From assembly GCA_947359465.1 (NCBI GenBank), contig OX375875.1, positions 53,563,583 to 53,627,582 on the forward strand: DNA of 64,000 bases. Reading direction: 5' to 3'. The position numbers and the translations under genes are program-made. Of this stretch, positions 1-10,680 are shown piece by piece (positions within the stretch are counted from its first letter, which is position 1; the number at the start of each line of letters is the position of its first letter). This DNA is from Metellina segmentata (Eukaryota; Arthropoda; Arachnida; Araneae; Tetragnathidae). Under the pieces are notes generated by a model. It searched no databases, was not told where the DNA came from, and saw only the letters and a list, made by a program, of their open reading frames with translations.

Positions 1-77
1 GAGGCGAAAACAGGGGAAATAACGGCCGAAAGGTAAAACAAAGATTTTATTGAAAGCGTTGTTGACAAGTGTCATGT

Positions 78-1154
78 TTACAGTAATTGTTCAAAATTGC
101 GTCCACCAGTATCGATACATGCTTGACAGCGTCGGTGGAGCGATTGGCGTACACGTTCAAAGATGCCTGGTATTTCACGCACACCTGCAGCAGCTACAGA
201 TAAGCGAGCGACGAGATCCTCATCTGAGTCAACTGGAGTCTCATAAACAAGATGCTTTAGATGTCCCCATAAAAAGTAATCGAGGCTCGATAAATCGGGA
301 GATCGGGGTGGCCAAGGGACTGGTCCACCACGCCCAATCCATCGAGTACCAAACGTGGCATTCAGGTAATTCCGTACATCAATGCTGAAGTGTGCTGGCG
401 CCCCATCGTGCTGAAACCACATGCGGTTACGAATGGCGATCGGAACATCATGCAGCAGTTGTGGTAACACTTCTTTCAGAAAAATAAGATAGCTTCCGCC
501 AGTGAGCCGCGTGGGTAGTAAGTATGGGCCAATCAAAAAGTCGTTCACAATACCAGCCCACACATTAATACTGAAACGTTGTTGAAACGCATGTCGACGC
601 GTTGCATGTGGATTATCGGTTGCCCACACATGGGAATTGTGCGCATTAAAGACACCCTCGCGTGAAAATGTCGCTTCATCTGTAAATAGCACATAATCTA
701 CGAAATCCGGCTGCAACGCACATTGCTGCATCACCCACAGGCAGAAGTTCACGCGGCGAGGATAATCTGCCGGATTCAATGCTTGTACTTTCTGAAAATG
801 GAAGGGGTGTAAGCGATTTTCGTTTAACACTCTGCATACAGTCTGATGACTCACACCTACGTCACGCGCAACAGTTCTTGTGCTTGACTCGGGTCTATCA
901 GCCACAATGTTCAAGATGCTTTCTTCCAGCCTTGGAGTGCGTACAGCTCTTACTCGACCAGCGCCATGTCTGTTGACGTCGAACGCACCTGTTTCACAAA
1001 GTTGACGATGTAACCGTTGAAAAATTCTATGATCCGGCATTCGTCGATCAGGATACTCCGCGCGATACATTCGTAACGCAGCTCTGCCGTTACCATTTGC
1101 ACGGCCGTACATGTAATGCATGTCTGCTTTTTCTGCATACGTAAAGTCACCCAT
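78..1154 (-). CDS. IS630/Tc1/mariner-group transposase, DUF4817-like N-terminus
   Basis: The ORF is 358 codons without interruption and is expected to cut and paste its own element at TA sites. Residues ~5-58 look like the DUF4817 DNA-binding region (the AEKADMHYMYGRANGNGRAA segment). Residues ~75-125 form a second helix-turn-helix region ending in a Tc1-like VSHQTVCRVL motif. The catalytic domain shows D159 in LFTDEATF, D250 in FQHDGAPAH and D287 in PRSPDLSSLDYFLWG, with 36 residues between the last two acids, so it is a DDD rather than DDE enzyme. A WATDNPH motif and an INVWAGI strand lie between D159 and D250. The start at 1154 gives a normal N-terminus for this family. Length and motif order are those of a complete protein with no stops. 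Similar proteins are common in arthropod genomes, often annotated as DUF4817 proteins. No host role is implied. Confidence 0.9.
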   Translation of the reverse strand: MGDFTYAEKADMHYMYGRANGNGRAALRMYRAEYPDRRMPDHRIFQRLHRQLCETGAFDVNRHGAGRVRAVRTPRLEESILNIVADRPESSTRTVARDVGVSHQTVCRVLNENRLHPFHFQKVQALNPADYPRRVNFCLWVMQQCALQPDFVDYVLFTDEATFSREGVFNAHNSHVWATDNPHATRRHAFQQRFSINVWAGIVNDFLIGPYLLPTRLTGGSYLIFLKEVLPQLLHDVPIAIRNRMWFQHDGAPAHFSIDVRNYLNATFGTRWIGRGGPVPWPPRSPDLSSLDYFLWGHLKHLVYETPVDSDEDLVARLSVAAAGVREIPGIFERVRQSLHRRCQACIDTGGRNFEQLL

Positions 1155-1280
1155 CGTCTACGGCAGCACAATTGTGAATGGCGCTTTTCCCTACTGCGAT
1201 GCATCATGTTCAACAGCGGCTAGACATCTACTGCCCTCTACCGGCAATGATACCAACCGATCACTCCATTTCTCTTTCCT

Positions 1281-1403
1281 TTTATTTCCCCTGTTTACGC
1301 CTCACCGCGTCACTTGCGACTATACATTCCTATACAATAAATCATTGTTACAATGTCCTGTACCTACCATTAAAGTTTGTACCATGAATTCGGGACCACC
1401 CTG
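1281..1403. repeat. Right terminal inverted repeat of the DUF4817 element
   Basis: The inner 22-23 bp (about 1281-1303) is the reverse complement of window bases 1-22 with one mismatch. The outer end stops at 1403, followed by TA. The left counterpart is cut off by the window start, so the remaining ~100 bp cannot be compared. Confidence 0.75.
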
Positions 1404-1405
1404 TA

Positions 1406-2430
1406 TATCTTTTCCTTTCAAATCATCTGTCTAAGATCAAATTACTCATTCGTTAAAACTACCGACTTCTACCGATGAAATTTCTTGCTAGATTCCCTGA
1501 TCCCATACTTTTCTTTTAATTCTCATCCCTCTGGCAAGTTCATTGTGAACTATGCACTTTTTTCATGAACCCTTTGGAATAGGGAGCTCTTAGATCCGTT
1601 CCAAGCACCGTACCTTCAACAACCTCCACGCTTTATGATGTTACTAGTTTGTTATTGAAGCAATAAATAATTGTTATATAATTTCTCTCTTCCTCTCCAT
1701 GTGTGGAACTAGCATTACACTCCACACTAATGGATCATCCTCTAATCTTCCCTTATTCCACTCTTGCTACTCCTTCACGACTGCACCCTTTTTTTGTACA
1801 GTCTAAGGACATCGCATCATCCACTCCGATTACCTTCTAAACTAAACTTCAAAAACTACAATCGCCAAATTTATTTAGTGACCTATATTTGAGGCCACGC
1901 ACTGTTAGACTTGCAAGCATTTTATCTTTTATGGATTTGGATTCATTTAATTTTTATCCTCTAAGTTATTTCTTTCTCCAGTCTTTCTTCGCGTGAAATC
2001 ATTTCCGTACACACCGGAGTGCAAGGGATGTTAATTTTACACAATGGTTCCCGAACTTTTAAGTCCAAAGAGCCACATGAAATTTAAAAACTTTCGTTAA
2101 CCGCTTAATTTTATAAAACTAAATGGGGCATATTTGTCCCACATAAGACCATAGAGATTCTTAATTTTCACCTTGATATTGGTAGATAAATTGGTATGTA
2201 AGTATATGTTAAATATATTATGAAAATTTAAAACTTCGTTTTAAGGATTAGTGATGGCAATATAACGTTCTGAATCAGTGGGTAGAAGTAAACTGAAATA
2301 AATAAAGTAAACAATTAATGCCGATGAAAACCCCTTTTTAATTAATTTAAATGTATCACAAAATCAAAAGACTTGCAAAATTATAATATGAACGAAAATA
2401 GAGATACTTTAACTTAATACCAAGTAATTT
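1406..2430. other. Unassigned AT-rich sequence
   Basis: No ORF, RNA or clear repeat was recognised between the DUF4817 element and the first R3 motif. The sequence is AT-rich with stops in all frames. Confidence 0.5.
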
Positions 2431-2965
2431 CGACGAGATATATGTCCATCAAGATCGAATTAATTTTGCTAATGCCAAGGTATCTCGTTTCGCTAATGAT
2501 GAGAGATACCTCGTCCGATACAATCATAAACAGGGTTGACTCATAAGAGGCCAATTTTGCTAATTCCGATTTTAAATTTTACGCATTAGCTCTGGAAACT
2601 CTAAAGAATAAGATTAAGAAAAATATAATCGACTTTTTCGCCGAAAAACATTATTTGCTTATTTTTTAACCGCTACTAGGTATTATCAACCGAAACCCCA
2701 GAACCCTGCCATTGGTCTTCCATAAGTTATAAAAGGAATGAGTGTAAATTGATGCTATTGTGAATCATAGTCAATCATAGCCCCGTCATTAAGTTATTAC
2801 CGATTTAATTTTATGATGATGAGATAAATATCTGATCATATTTTCTAAGTGTGAGATACATCGTTCATACAGAACTAGTCAATTTTTCTCAATGGTGAAT
2901 GTCTCGTTCACCAAGATCTGATTAATTTTGCTAATGAGATTACACATCGAGACAAAACCGCCACG
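2431..2965. repeat. R3 repeat motif, two diverged copies
   Basis: A motif near GACGAGATATCTCG, followed about 10 bp later by an AAGATCGAATTAATTTTGCT-like segment, occurs at 2434-2478 and again in variant form at 2885-2965. Related copies lie at 9061-9110 (inverted) and 50190-50250. The first part is itself palindromic. The parent element is unknown. Confidence 0.45.
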
Positions 2966-3286
2966 AGGACTAATCTCTGCGAATAATATTCTGTTTAACT
3001 GAAATGTCTAATAATTTCAACTTTTAGTCATTCGCAACTCCAAGTTTATTTCAAATAAAAATCAATAAAGACTGGAATCTACTAATTGTTCTATGTTCAC
3101 AAATTTATAATTTGGAATATGAGAAGAATGCGTGATAATGTAGTGAAATTTTTTACTTTTTCTTGGAAGGGTTTTTTACTATCGCTTGTGAAATATTGAA
3201 ATATTGCATGTTTTCCGTGAACCCTCTAAAACATGGCAGAGGACGCCTACGTGTCGCGAAGCTCACTTTAGGAATCATTCATATAG

Positions 3287-3375
3287 GGTAATTTTTAATT
3301 AACGTCGTGGTTGGATTCGAACTCGCAACTCTCCGGTTGCTAATCTGTTACTCTTCCAAACGGGCTAACGGGGCC
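3287..3375 (-). mobile_element. SINE, head B joined directly to tail (internal deletion)
   Basis: On the minus strand, a head-B tRNA-like segment (B box like GAGTTCGAATCCAACC) runs straight into the last ~25 bp of the shared tail (CGACGTTAATTAAAAATTACCC). The whole body is missing. The junction falls at the 3' strand of the tail hairpin. Confidence 0.6.
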
Positions 3376-3861
3376 CAAAAGTCCAGTTGTTAGAGCAAGG
3401 GCTTAGCAACCATAGTGCTGTTCGATACTCGGTCCAGTCTACCGCCGCCATCGCCATAACTCCATCGTCAAGATGCGTCAGCCCGTTCATCCTCAAGATG
3501 CTTCAACCTATATATTCCAGTAAACTTTCTTTGTGTACATGTCCATTTCTTGGCGTTGTCTGTCTTGATATCAGCCTGGTGTTTGACTGTCAGAACTGTT
3601 GTCTCCCACATACTGTAGAGGGCGCTGTGTGAGCGCGTGGGTGACATTCAGGCTTCCGACACGGAGGAGAGAGGTGCTCTCCTAGACCTGATGCAAACGC
3701 GGCTTCCTTAGCCTAATTTGTACTAGGCTTCCTTAGCCTTAATAAGAGTGGTCCATCCACAACCTTGTTAAGTTTGTTGTTAATAAAAGTTGTTTTGTTA
3801 CAACGAATTGGATTAATTAATATACAGTCCACTATAGAGTTATCGGACCCATCATTCCAAT
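3376..3861. other. Unassigned sequence
   Basis: An ORF of 81 codons (3387-3632) matches nothing I recognise, and no gene is supported. The segment 3505-3560 faintly resembles the R2 repeat core (AAACTTTCTTTGTGTACATG), too weakly to call. Confidence 0.4.
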
Positions 3862-4099
3862 CCAGAATGGTTCTCCAATATAACTAATTATGAATTTAGA
3901 ATTCCTTACTTTTCGTAACACGAAAGTAAATAATCACATCTTAATCAGTCTGGTGGTCAAGACGCGTCAACATCGTCTCTGCGTGGTTCAAAATTACTTT
4001 TGCTGTTCTCTTATCTTTCCTGTAGGGATTGATCCCGGACCGTCGTCAATAGCCCGTTGTGTTGCACAAGTGTGACGTTTATTAAATTACCTACTTACC
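3862..4099 (+). mobile_element. SINE head-A/tail fragment within a duplicated segment
   Basis: Bases 3862-3945 closely match 5665-5744, and both copies run into a head-A SINE at the same point. Here the body is deleted: the head start (~3946) passes into the 3' half, with a tail reading GACCGTCGTCAATAGCCCG and ending in ATTACCTACTTACC. The shared upstream flank means one duplication copied both SINE and flank. Confidence 0.65.
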
Positions 4100-4805
4100 A
4101 TTGTCAAGATTGCAATATATCAAATTAGTTCTTAACCGGAAGGTTTGTTTATGTTGACACTGAAAAACTCTCTCGCATACAAACAATAGTAAATTTTTGC
4201 ATGAAATAAGTAGCTCCAAATCCTCTTTCATTTCTGCCAAAGCACATATTAATTGCATGGCGTGAATAGATGGGTTTCGCCGCTCGCACTCATTTCACTG
4301 TCTGTCAAAGAATGCGTCGTCGGGGTCTCGCAGTAACCACCCCATCTCTCTCTGCCCCAAGCACTCCAAATAAGATAAACATTTTCGAGACGAATTGAAT
4401 CGCGATCCACTTAAAGACCTCGCAACTGTTCGCGATTTAATTAAGTTTTTGCCAGCCGATAGTTTTTGTGGCAAATTAAATTAAACGAATCTTTGATCTT
4501 TAATAATTCTTCCTTTACTTCTTTTTGCGAAATGTGGATTCTCCTCCCACTTCATTTCGGAACAAAGCCCGACTGTTAATTTCAGTCGTAATTTGAGAAC
4601 GTCTATTGCGATCCTTAAGGAAGACGTCTCTTCCTATTGCTCAGGACGTAATTGAAGGTAAAGATGTTTTATGGTTTAATGTTGTTTCGTTGAAGCAGGC
4701 GCTTTGCGAAGAAAACTCGTTTATAATCATTCTGATTATTCATTTGAGATGTTTGCAGAATAGAAGAGTTTTCGTTACTGGGTAATTAAAACTAAAGTCT
4801 CCTCG
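4100..4805. other. Unassigned sequence
   Basis: No gene or repeat recognised. The segment 4270-4420 is somewhat richer in GC than its surroundings but holds no ORF of note. Confidence 0.4.
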
Positions 4806-4810
4806 GCCAA

Positions 4811-4985
4811 AGTCCGTCGTAACACGGTTGGAAGAGTAAATGATTAGCAACCGGAAGGTTGAGAGTTCGAATTCAACCCATCGTGCACAAAGGGGGGATG
4901 GTGCACATTACATTTGTCGTGGCCCCAAAAGTCCTCACGTTGGCGAGGTGGGGAAATTTGAAGTGGAGTGCCAGCTTAGGTGTGA
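4811..4985 (+). mobile_element. SINE, head B, 3' truncated
   Basis: The tRNA-like head B (GGTTGGAAGAGTAA, B box GAGTTCGAATTCAACC) is followed by the shared body (GTCCTCACGTTGGCG, GGAGTGCCAGCTTAGGTG). The copy stops before the tail. Confidence 0.75.
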
Positions 4986-5066
4986 TAACAAAATCGATAA
5001 GGTTTGTTAAATAAATATCGATTTAACGAATATGATATGAAAGGTGTCTGAAATAAACGTACCACA

Positions 5067-5370
5067 GACCAACCGGTCTGGTGGTTAAGTTGCTAGCCTC
5101 TAGATTGGAAGGTTCCTGGTTCGAATCCAGGTCAGTGCATGGATGTTAGTAAGCGTATGGTGTAGAGGCGGCTGGTGCACCTTAAATCTGTTGTGGCCGA
5201 AAGTCCTCACCTTGGTTTGAAGAGTTGGGTATAGCTCAAGTGTTGCCTCGTTATCTGACCATGGTTCAAAATTACGTGGTTTTGTCTTCGAATCTTTGCC
5301 TTAGGGGATTGATCCCGGATCGTCGTCAACATCCCGTTGCTCTAGTACGACGTTAATTAAAATTACCTGC
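5067..5370 (+). mobile_element. SINE, head A, full length
   Basis: Starts GACCAACCGGTCTGGTGG (A-box region) and has B box GGTTCGAATCC at ~5120, then the shared body and the tail ending GTACGACGTTAATTAAAATTACC. No clear TSD was seen. Confidence 0.85.
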
Positions 5371-5664
5371 CAGGTGGGTCTTTCTGTCGATGATCGCACA
5401 ATTTTGAACACCTACTGTGAAATTGTAAGTGCACGACTGATGTCAAATTTTGAAATTATGTGTAGTAAAAATTGTTGCGTTTTTGCTGTCTTCCATTTCC
5501 GTTATCTTAGTATATTCTTCGTCACATTCGGATTGGGCTTGTGGACATGCATCTTAGTAAATGCGGTTTAATCCTGGGTTTTCTTCCTAATCCTTAAGCT
5601 TGGAACAGAAAGCTTTCAAACACATGTTTTGTCCTATTTCATACTTGATACATAATATCTGTCA

Positions 5665-5744
5665 GAATGGTTCTCCAATATAACTAATTATGAATCTAGA
5701 ATTTCTTTACTTTTCATAACACAAAAGTAATTAATTACACCTTA
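5665..5744. repeat. Second copy of the 3862-3945 flanking segment
   Basis: Begins CAGAATGGTTCTCCAATATA as at 3862 and matches it closely up to the SINE start. It is direct evidence of a local duplication. Confidence 0.7.
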
Positions 5745-6084
5745 ATCTGTCTGGTGTAAGCATCTAGATCATCTTAAGGGTATTAGCATCTAGATATGAA
5801 AGTTTCTGGATCAAAAACGGATCAGTGCATGTATGTTTGTAAGCGTATGGTGTAGAGGCGGCGACTGGTGCGCTTTAAATCTGTTGTGACCTAAAGTCCT
5901 CACGTTAGATTGGTGTGGAAGTTTGGAAAGTGAGGGCCAGTTCAGGTGTTACCTCGGTATCTGACCGTGGTTCAAAATGACGCGGTGTTGTCCTCAGTCT
6001 TTCCCTTAGGGGATTGATCCCGGACCGTCGTCAATAGCCCGTTGTGTTGCTCTAGTACGACGTTAATTAAAAATTGCCATTACC
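5745..6084 (+). mobile_element. SINE, head A, diverged, with 11-bp TSD
   Basis: Head A is badly decayed (B box lost), but body and tail are complete. ACACCTTAATC lies before the start and ACATCTTAATC just after the ATTGCCATTACC tail, an 11-bp duplication with one mismatch. There is a small insertion near the head. Confidence 0.75.
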
Positions 6085-6730
6085 ACATCTTAATCGTAAT
6101 TATAGGAAGTATTGGAGAGTTTATTGTGTAGTAATAATGTAACATACAATATTTTCAATCAAATGCTTATAAATAGGCTATTTCAACACTTAGATTATGA
6201 TATCATCTTGACTTAAAAATTAGGAAACGAGTGGGGTATTTATTAAGCTACCAATTTCGATACCTTGAATTCATCAAAACTATTTTTTTGTCAGAAAACT
6301 AAATCTTTTCCAATTTAGTTTGGCCTTTTTGCTTGCTTCAAAGAATAACTTATTTTAGTGTTCTCTTTGAAAGTCTAGACATCACCGTACTCGTTTTTGT
6401 GTTCAAAAAATAAAACTCTAACCTGTCCGATTCCGTTCATATATCTCATCATTTATGTCAGCGTAGAATTTATTGAACGAATACATTTCTTTGATGCGTT
6501 GTATGATGAATTAAACATAGAGTTGGGTCTTATGGCGCAAAGGTTAAGAATGGCCAAGCTAAGCTAACACTTGACCACAGCAATATAATTTATCTGATAT
6601 CTTTCATTAAGCCGGTACAATTGTTTTATATTTCTTTACAGAAAAGAGAGATAAAGTTATCTCATTCGTATACTATACATTCATCTTTTCTCTTAGATAT
6701 ATCGGTTTTCTTATCGATTATTTTTGCTGT
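6085..6730. other. Unassigned AT-rich sequence
   Basis: Nothing recognised; stops in every frame. Confidence 0.5.
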
Positions 6731-6732
6731 TA

Positions 6733-7028
6733 AGTAAGGTAGGTATTTTTTCTACACAACGGGCTATTGACGACGTCCTGGATCAACCCCCAAGTGAAAG
6801 ATTGGAGGAGCACCACGTAATTTTGGACCATGTTCATATGACGATGCAACATCCGAGCTGGCACCTCAATCACCACACTTCCACACCACGCTATAGTGAA
6901 GGCATTTGAGGCCCGACAAATTTAACGTGCACCATCCCCCTTTGTACTCAACGGTGTTTGTTGGGTTCGAACTCACAACCCTGCGGTTTCTAATCCGTTG
7001 CTCTTCCAACTGGGCAAACGCGGCCCAT
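6733..7028 (-). mobile_element. SINE, head B, nearly complete
   Basis: On the minus strand: head B (GTTCGAACCCAACAAACACCG at the end of the head), shared body, and tail reading into GAAAAAATACCTACCTTAC. Part of the tail hairpin is deleted. It lies 31 bp from the next SINE. Confidence 0.75.
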
Positions 7029-7059
7029 TGTTAAAAGTAATAATTACTTGTTAGGATTG

Positions 7060-7393
7060 GTAATTTTGGTAATTTTTAGTTAACGTCGTACTAGAGCAAC
7101 ACAACGGGCTATTGACGACGGTCCGGGATCAGTCCCTTAAGGGAAAGATCCGAGGACAACACCTCGTAATTTTGAACCACGGTTATCAGATGACGAAGCA
7201 ACACCTGAGCTGGCACCCCACTCTCCAAACTTCCACGCCAACCCAACGTGAGGACTTTCGGCCACGACAGATTTAAGGTGCACCAGCCGCCTCTACACCA
7301 TACGTTTACAAACATCCATGCCCGGACCCGGATTCGAACCAGGAACCTTCCGATCTAGAGGCTAACACCTTAACCACTATACCGGTTGGTCGG
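7060..7393 (-). mobile_element. SINE, head A, full length, 13-bp TSD
   Basis: A complete copy on the minus strand beginning CCGACCAACCGGTATAGTGG and ending with the ATTACC-type tail. CTTGTTAGGATTG at 7047-7059 is repeated exactly at 7394-7406. The open frame across it is a by-product of the SINE and not a gene. Confidence 0.9.
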
Positions 7394-7598
7394 CTTGTTA
7401 GGATTGATTTTAACTATTGTATTAAAAGTTTAGCCTAAATGCAACCTAATATTGCTTTTCACTTACTCGTTTTCATTCTAATAGTTATGGTTATATCGGC
7501 ATTCGGTTATAATATATCGTCATGCTAACTAGTAAAACTCATAACTGCTATACTTTAACAAAGTAATAACTACGATATATCATGCTAATTAGCATGAC

Positions 7599-7628
7599 AT
7601 ATCGTCATGCTAATTAGCATGACGATAT
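7599..7628. repeat. Perfect 30-bp palindrome
   Basis: ATATCGTCATGCTAA is followed directly by its reverse complement. Partial copies of the same CATGCTAATTAGCATG core lie at 7574-7600 and 7511-7530. The palindrome ends four bases before a Tc1 terminal repeat. Confidence 0.8.
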
Positions 7629-7631
7629 ATA

Positions 7632-8200
7632 CACTACCCTACAATAATTGACCGGACAGCAAGATGTCATGGTTTAAGGAAAATAATACATGCTTTAATA
7701 GGGGTAGGGTCCCCCACGTGCTGCAATTACACTAGCAACCCTTCTGGGTATACTTTCAACAAAGTTTTGATACACAGCTATATGCATTTGTGTCCATTCC
7801 TGCTGCAAGATTGTCGTCCCCTCAGCTGTAGATTTCGGATGTGGTTCCCTGGTCCGTAAACGCCTATCTAACTCGTCCCACAAATGTTCAATGGGGTTTA
7901 AGTCAGGACTCTGAGCAGGCCAGGGAAGACGTTTTTCATTCATATCTTGATACCACTGCTTGACAAAGGCTACAACATGACATGAATCGTTGTCGTACTG
8001 AAAGTAACATTCGTCCATTCCACAAAATTTCCAGAACCCAGGAAGAACCTGACTGTCCAAAATCTTCATGTAGGCGTCGGCGTTCAATTTAACAGGAACA
8101 ACATGCAAAGGTCCCAGGCCATACCACGAAATCTCAGTCGAAAACACAGTCGGATTTTAAGCAAATCCACCAGCGCCCGGTCCATTATTGCAGGGTAGTG
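7632..8200 (-). mobile_element. Tc1-like element with internal deletion (569 bp)
   Basis: Both ends are visible: CACTACCCTACAATAATTGA at 7632 and the reverse complement CACTACCCTGCAATAATGGA ending at 8200. Each is flanked by TA. Only the 3' half of a transposase remains between them. The element at 28024-28538 has the same ends and the same deletion junction. Confidence 0.88.
7695..8147 (-). pseudogene. Tc1-type transposase, C-terminal half
   Basis: A 150-codon open frame encodes the distal catalytic domain: YDNDSCHVV carries the second catalytic D, and WPAQSPDLNPIEHLWDELDRR carries the third. It ends with the usual IPRRVASVIAARGG C-terminus. The N-terminal DNA-binding domain and first catalytic D are absent, so it cannot be a working transposase. 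The apparent start Met is probably an internal residue of the parent protein. Confidence 0.88.
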
Positions 8201-8202
8201 TA

Positions 8203-9550
8203 TATCAGCATTCAGCAGTTGCGGATGTGTGAAGCTAAGTTAAGGTTAGTTCATTCGAATTTGAGGGGTCATCATTGGACACCTCGTGTCCTGATCAGAA
8301 TTATTTAATCAGGTAATCAGTTTAACCTAGCTAAATATAAGTGACTCCAAAATACCTGTTTTATATAGGAACCTTTTCACTTGTGATAGATTCATAATTG
8401 AATCGTCCTTTAGATCTTCTCCCCAATTTTTACTCTAACGTGAACTAAACATTAAATCATTCCATTCAACTCATGATTATGAGACAGTGAGACTTGATAA
8501 AATGTCTTGAGGAAACCTGGAATTAGCACGAACAAATAATTTCGCGCGTCATTCATATTAACGTGTAATAATCGGTCTTCGGGCGGTTCTAGCTGTCTTC
8601 CACTCCTCCATAGTATAAACAGTGTGACTTTAACAAACTCATAACTGAGAAAACTTATAATACCTGATCATTGAATTTGTCGAGGAAATTTGTAATTATT
8701 ATGGACGAGACCTTTTCATTTGCAACCCGTTCAAAATTGAGTGTACCAGACAGCAGATCCTCCGGGCCTTTGTGCAGTCTAAATCAGCTATTTTCGACCG
8801 GTGTATCGCGGAGCACCGGTGGAACGGTTTAAATTATGCAAGATTAATTTCATTTCAACGGTTTAGTTTTAAACATTTGACGAGTGCGTTTACAAGTAAT
8901 TCCAAGTTAAACCCGTATTCTTAACCCTTCTGATGATTGTATGGATGAGGTTGTCCCGGTATTATTTAAACTGCGATCTTGATGGATGTGGTGCCTCGTT
9001 ATTAGAACAAAAACTGACCACATCTTAAAAAATAACTGCAATAAATAACTAAGTATCTTGTCATTATCAAAATTGGTCAGATCTTCATGGGTGAGATATC
9101 TCGTCAAAACCACTTAGAGGGTTAAAACCCGTATAAATAATTGTGAGTATTTTTTTAAAACAAAGTATCACCTATGAGTTGTTTCAAAATATATTTTGAA
9201 ACCCCTTTAGGAGCAGATAGGTATTTTTGTAAATCAATCAAATTGGTATCTATTATTTTTGTAAGATTGTCAAGAGAGAAATCCAAAAATGAAATATATT
9301 TTTTCATGCGCCGTTGAATTTTAATAATTAGTTTTATATAGGTGACATGAAACGAAAAAAGTTGAAAACTCTAGTCTAAAGAGTATGATGTTCAATTGCC
9401 TGAACATAATGTACGGTTATTATATCAGAACCGAAAGGGTTGCACATTTATAATTGAGTGCACAAACGTGTCTTACTGAGATTATTTCGACTTTTGTTAC
9501 ACCACTATAGCCCAAAACGTTAGGCGTCATGTTGTAGTTTTAGATGTGGT
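8203..9550. other. Unassigned sequence with one R3 motif
   Basis: An inverted R3 motif is at 9061-9110 (GAGATATCTCGTC with AAATTGGTCAGATCTTCATG). Otherwise nothing was recognised. The 68-codon ORF at 8907-9113 simply crosses this repeat. Confidence 0.4.
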
Positions 9551-9555
9551 TGTTG

Positions 9556-9860
9556 GTTAATCACCGTCACACCTGGAGCAACACAACAGATTATTGGCAA
9601 TGGTCTGGAATCAATCCCGAAGAGTCCTTGGAAGATCCAAGGACACCATGTCATTTTTAACCACGGTCCGATGATGAGGTCAACGCCTGAGCCGGCACCC
9701 CACTCTCAAAACTTCCACACCACGCCAACGTCCGGATATTTGAGGCCAAGACAGATGTAACGTGCACCAGTCCCCATGTATACGATTGTTTTTGACTGGA
9801 CCTAATTCTGAGCTCACAATCCTCCGTTTGTCAATTGGTTACTCTTCTAACTCAACTGCA
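9556..9860 (-). mobile_element. SINE, head B, diverged, full length
   Basis: On the minus strand the head-B region is decayed (9790-9860), the body is clear (AGTTTTGAGAGTGGGGTGCC) and the tail ends GTGTGACGGTGATTAACC. The internal open frames are by-products of the SINE. Confidence 0.7.
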
Positions 9861-10377
9861 GCAGGCTGGCAAATTAAACTCTTTCATACAAAATACAACA
9901 AAATCAGAACTACCGCCAACAGATGTATCTCCACTAACAAAACGTATAGAAATGTTTTTCGAGGTTACTCCCCGGAGGTTAACTCATTTCTTCTCAGTAG
10001 CATATATAAACATAGTAAGCATGAGATTTATTTTTCCGGTGGAGATTTGAAATCAGCCTTTCGTAGTAGTACATAGATTCAGGAGTGAGTTGCATCTGTG
10101 AAAAATCGTGAACTGCATCGGAATTCTGGCGATAAATGAAAAATGTATGAGAGAGATTGCTTGCTATTTATATACTTCTTCGGGAAAGCCAGAAAGGAAT
10201 AGAATTTTAAGTTTAAGATTTTTTTTTCTCTGTTATTTCTTAAACAAATAAAGTATTCCGCTGGTGAATGGGAAAAAACGGAGATATGTCCTTTACCTCT
10301 TTATTTGTTGTGATATGTCCTTTGTCTTACCTTCGTTACCACCCTTCACTTTGACGATTATGTTTTACTAGCCACTG
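9861..10377. other. Unassigned sequence
   Basis: No gene recognised. Short ORFs at 9762-10076 and 9835-10050 lie partly in the SINE and show no family features. Confidence 0.4.
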
Positions 10378-10680
10378 CGTAACCAGCACGGCGTTGCCCG
10401 TGAGAGTTCTTTTCGTGGGGTCAGGTGTAACCACTACTCGCTAACCCTATTCGAATTGCAAAGAGATCCAATTGGCGTGACGTCACAATCTCATGCGAAA
10501 ATATAAATATTCAATTGAAAAATATTTATTAAAAGAAAATCAAATGTATAAGGTATTGATCTGATGTAAAATATTCCTTGCCCGGTTCTTTTCGTGGGGT
10601 TAGGTGTTACCCCCGCTCGCCAACCCCCGATGATTGCTGCCGTATTCCCATTTGACAAAACACGCTAGAATCGGAAAACT
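10378..10680 (-). mobile_element. Helitron-like 3' terminus, rest of element unresolved
   Basis: Read on the minus strand, the sequence ends CGCAGTGGCTAG followed by T. This is the CTRR|T ending of Helitrons, with a short ACGG...CCGT hairpin about 20 nt inside. The interior (TCAATTGAAAAATATTTATT, then a stretch resembling 56835-56900) is shared with another locus. The 5' end was not found. Confidence 0.45.

Larger units (their letters stand above)
1..1403 (-). mobile_element. Mariner-type DNA transposon with DUF4817-type transposase, left end outside window
   Basis: The right end is visible: the terminal bases ACCCTG at 1398-1403 are followed by TATA, which fits a TA target site. Bases 1-22 are an inverted match, with one mismatch, to about 1281-1303. 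The terminal inverted repeat is therefore about 120 bp long, and its outer part at the left end lies before base 1. A single full-length transposase ORF fills the interior on the minus strand. With about 100 bp missing, the whole element should be near 1.5 kb. The intact ORF suggests recent activity. The superfamily call is an inference from the catalytic motifs and the TA flank. Confidence 0.85.

Noticed and set aside
5067..5140. tRNA genes at the SINE heads (A and B boxes present)
   Set aside because: The tRNA-like parts lack full cloverleaf pairing and are always fused to the SINE body, so they are Pol III promoters of SINEs and not working tRNAs.
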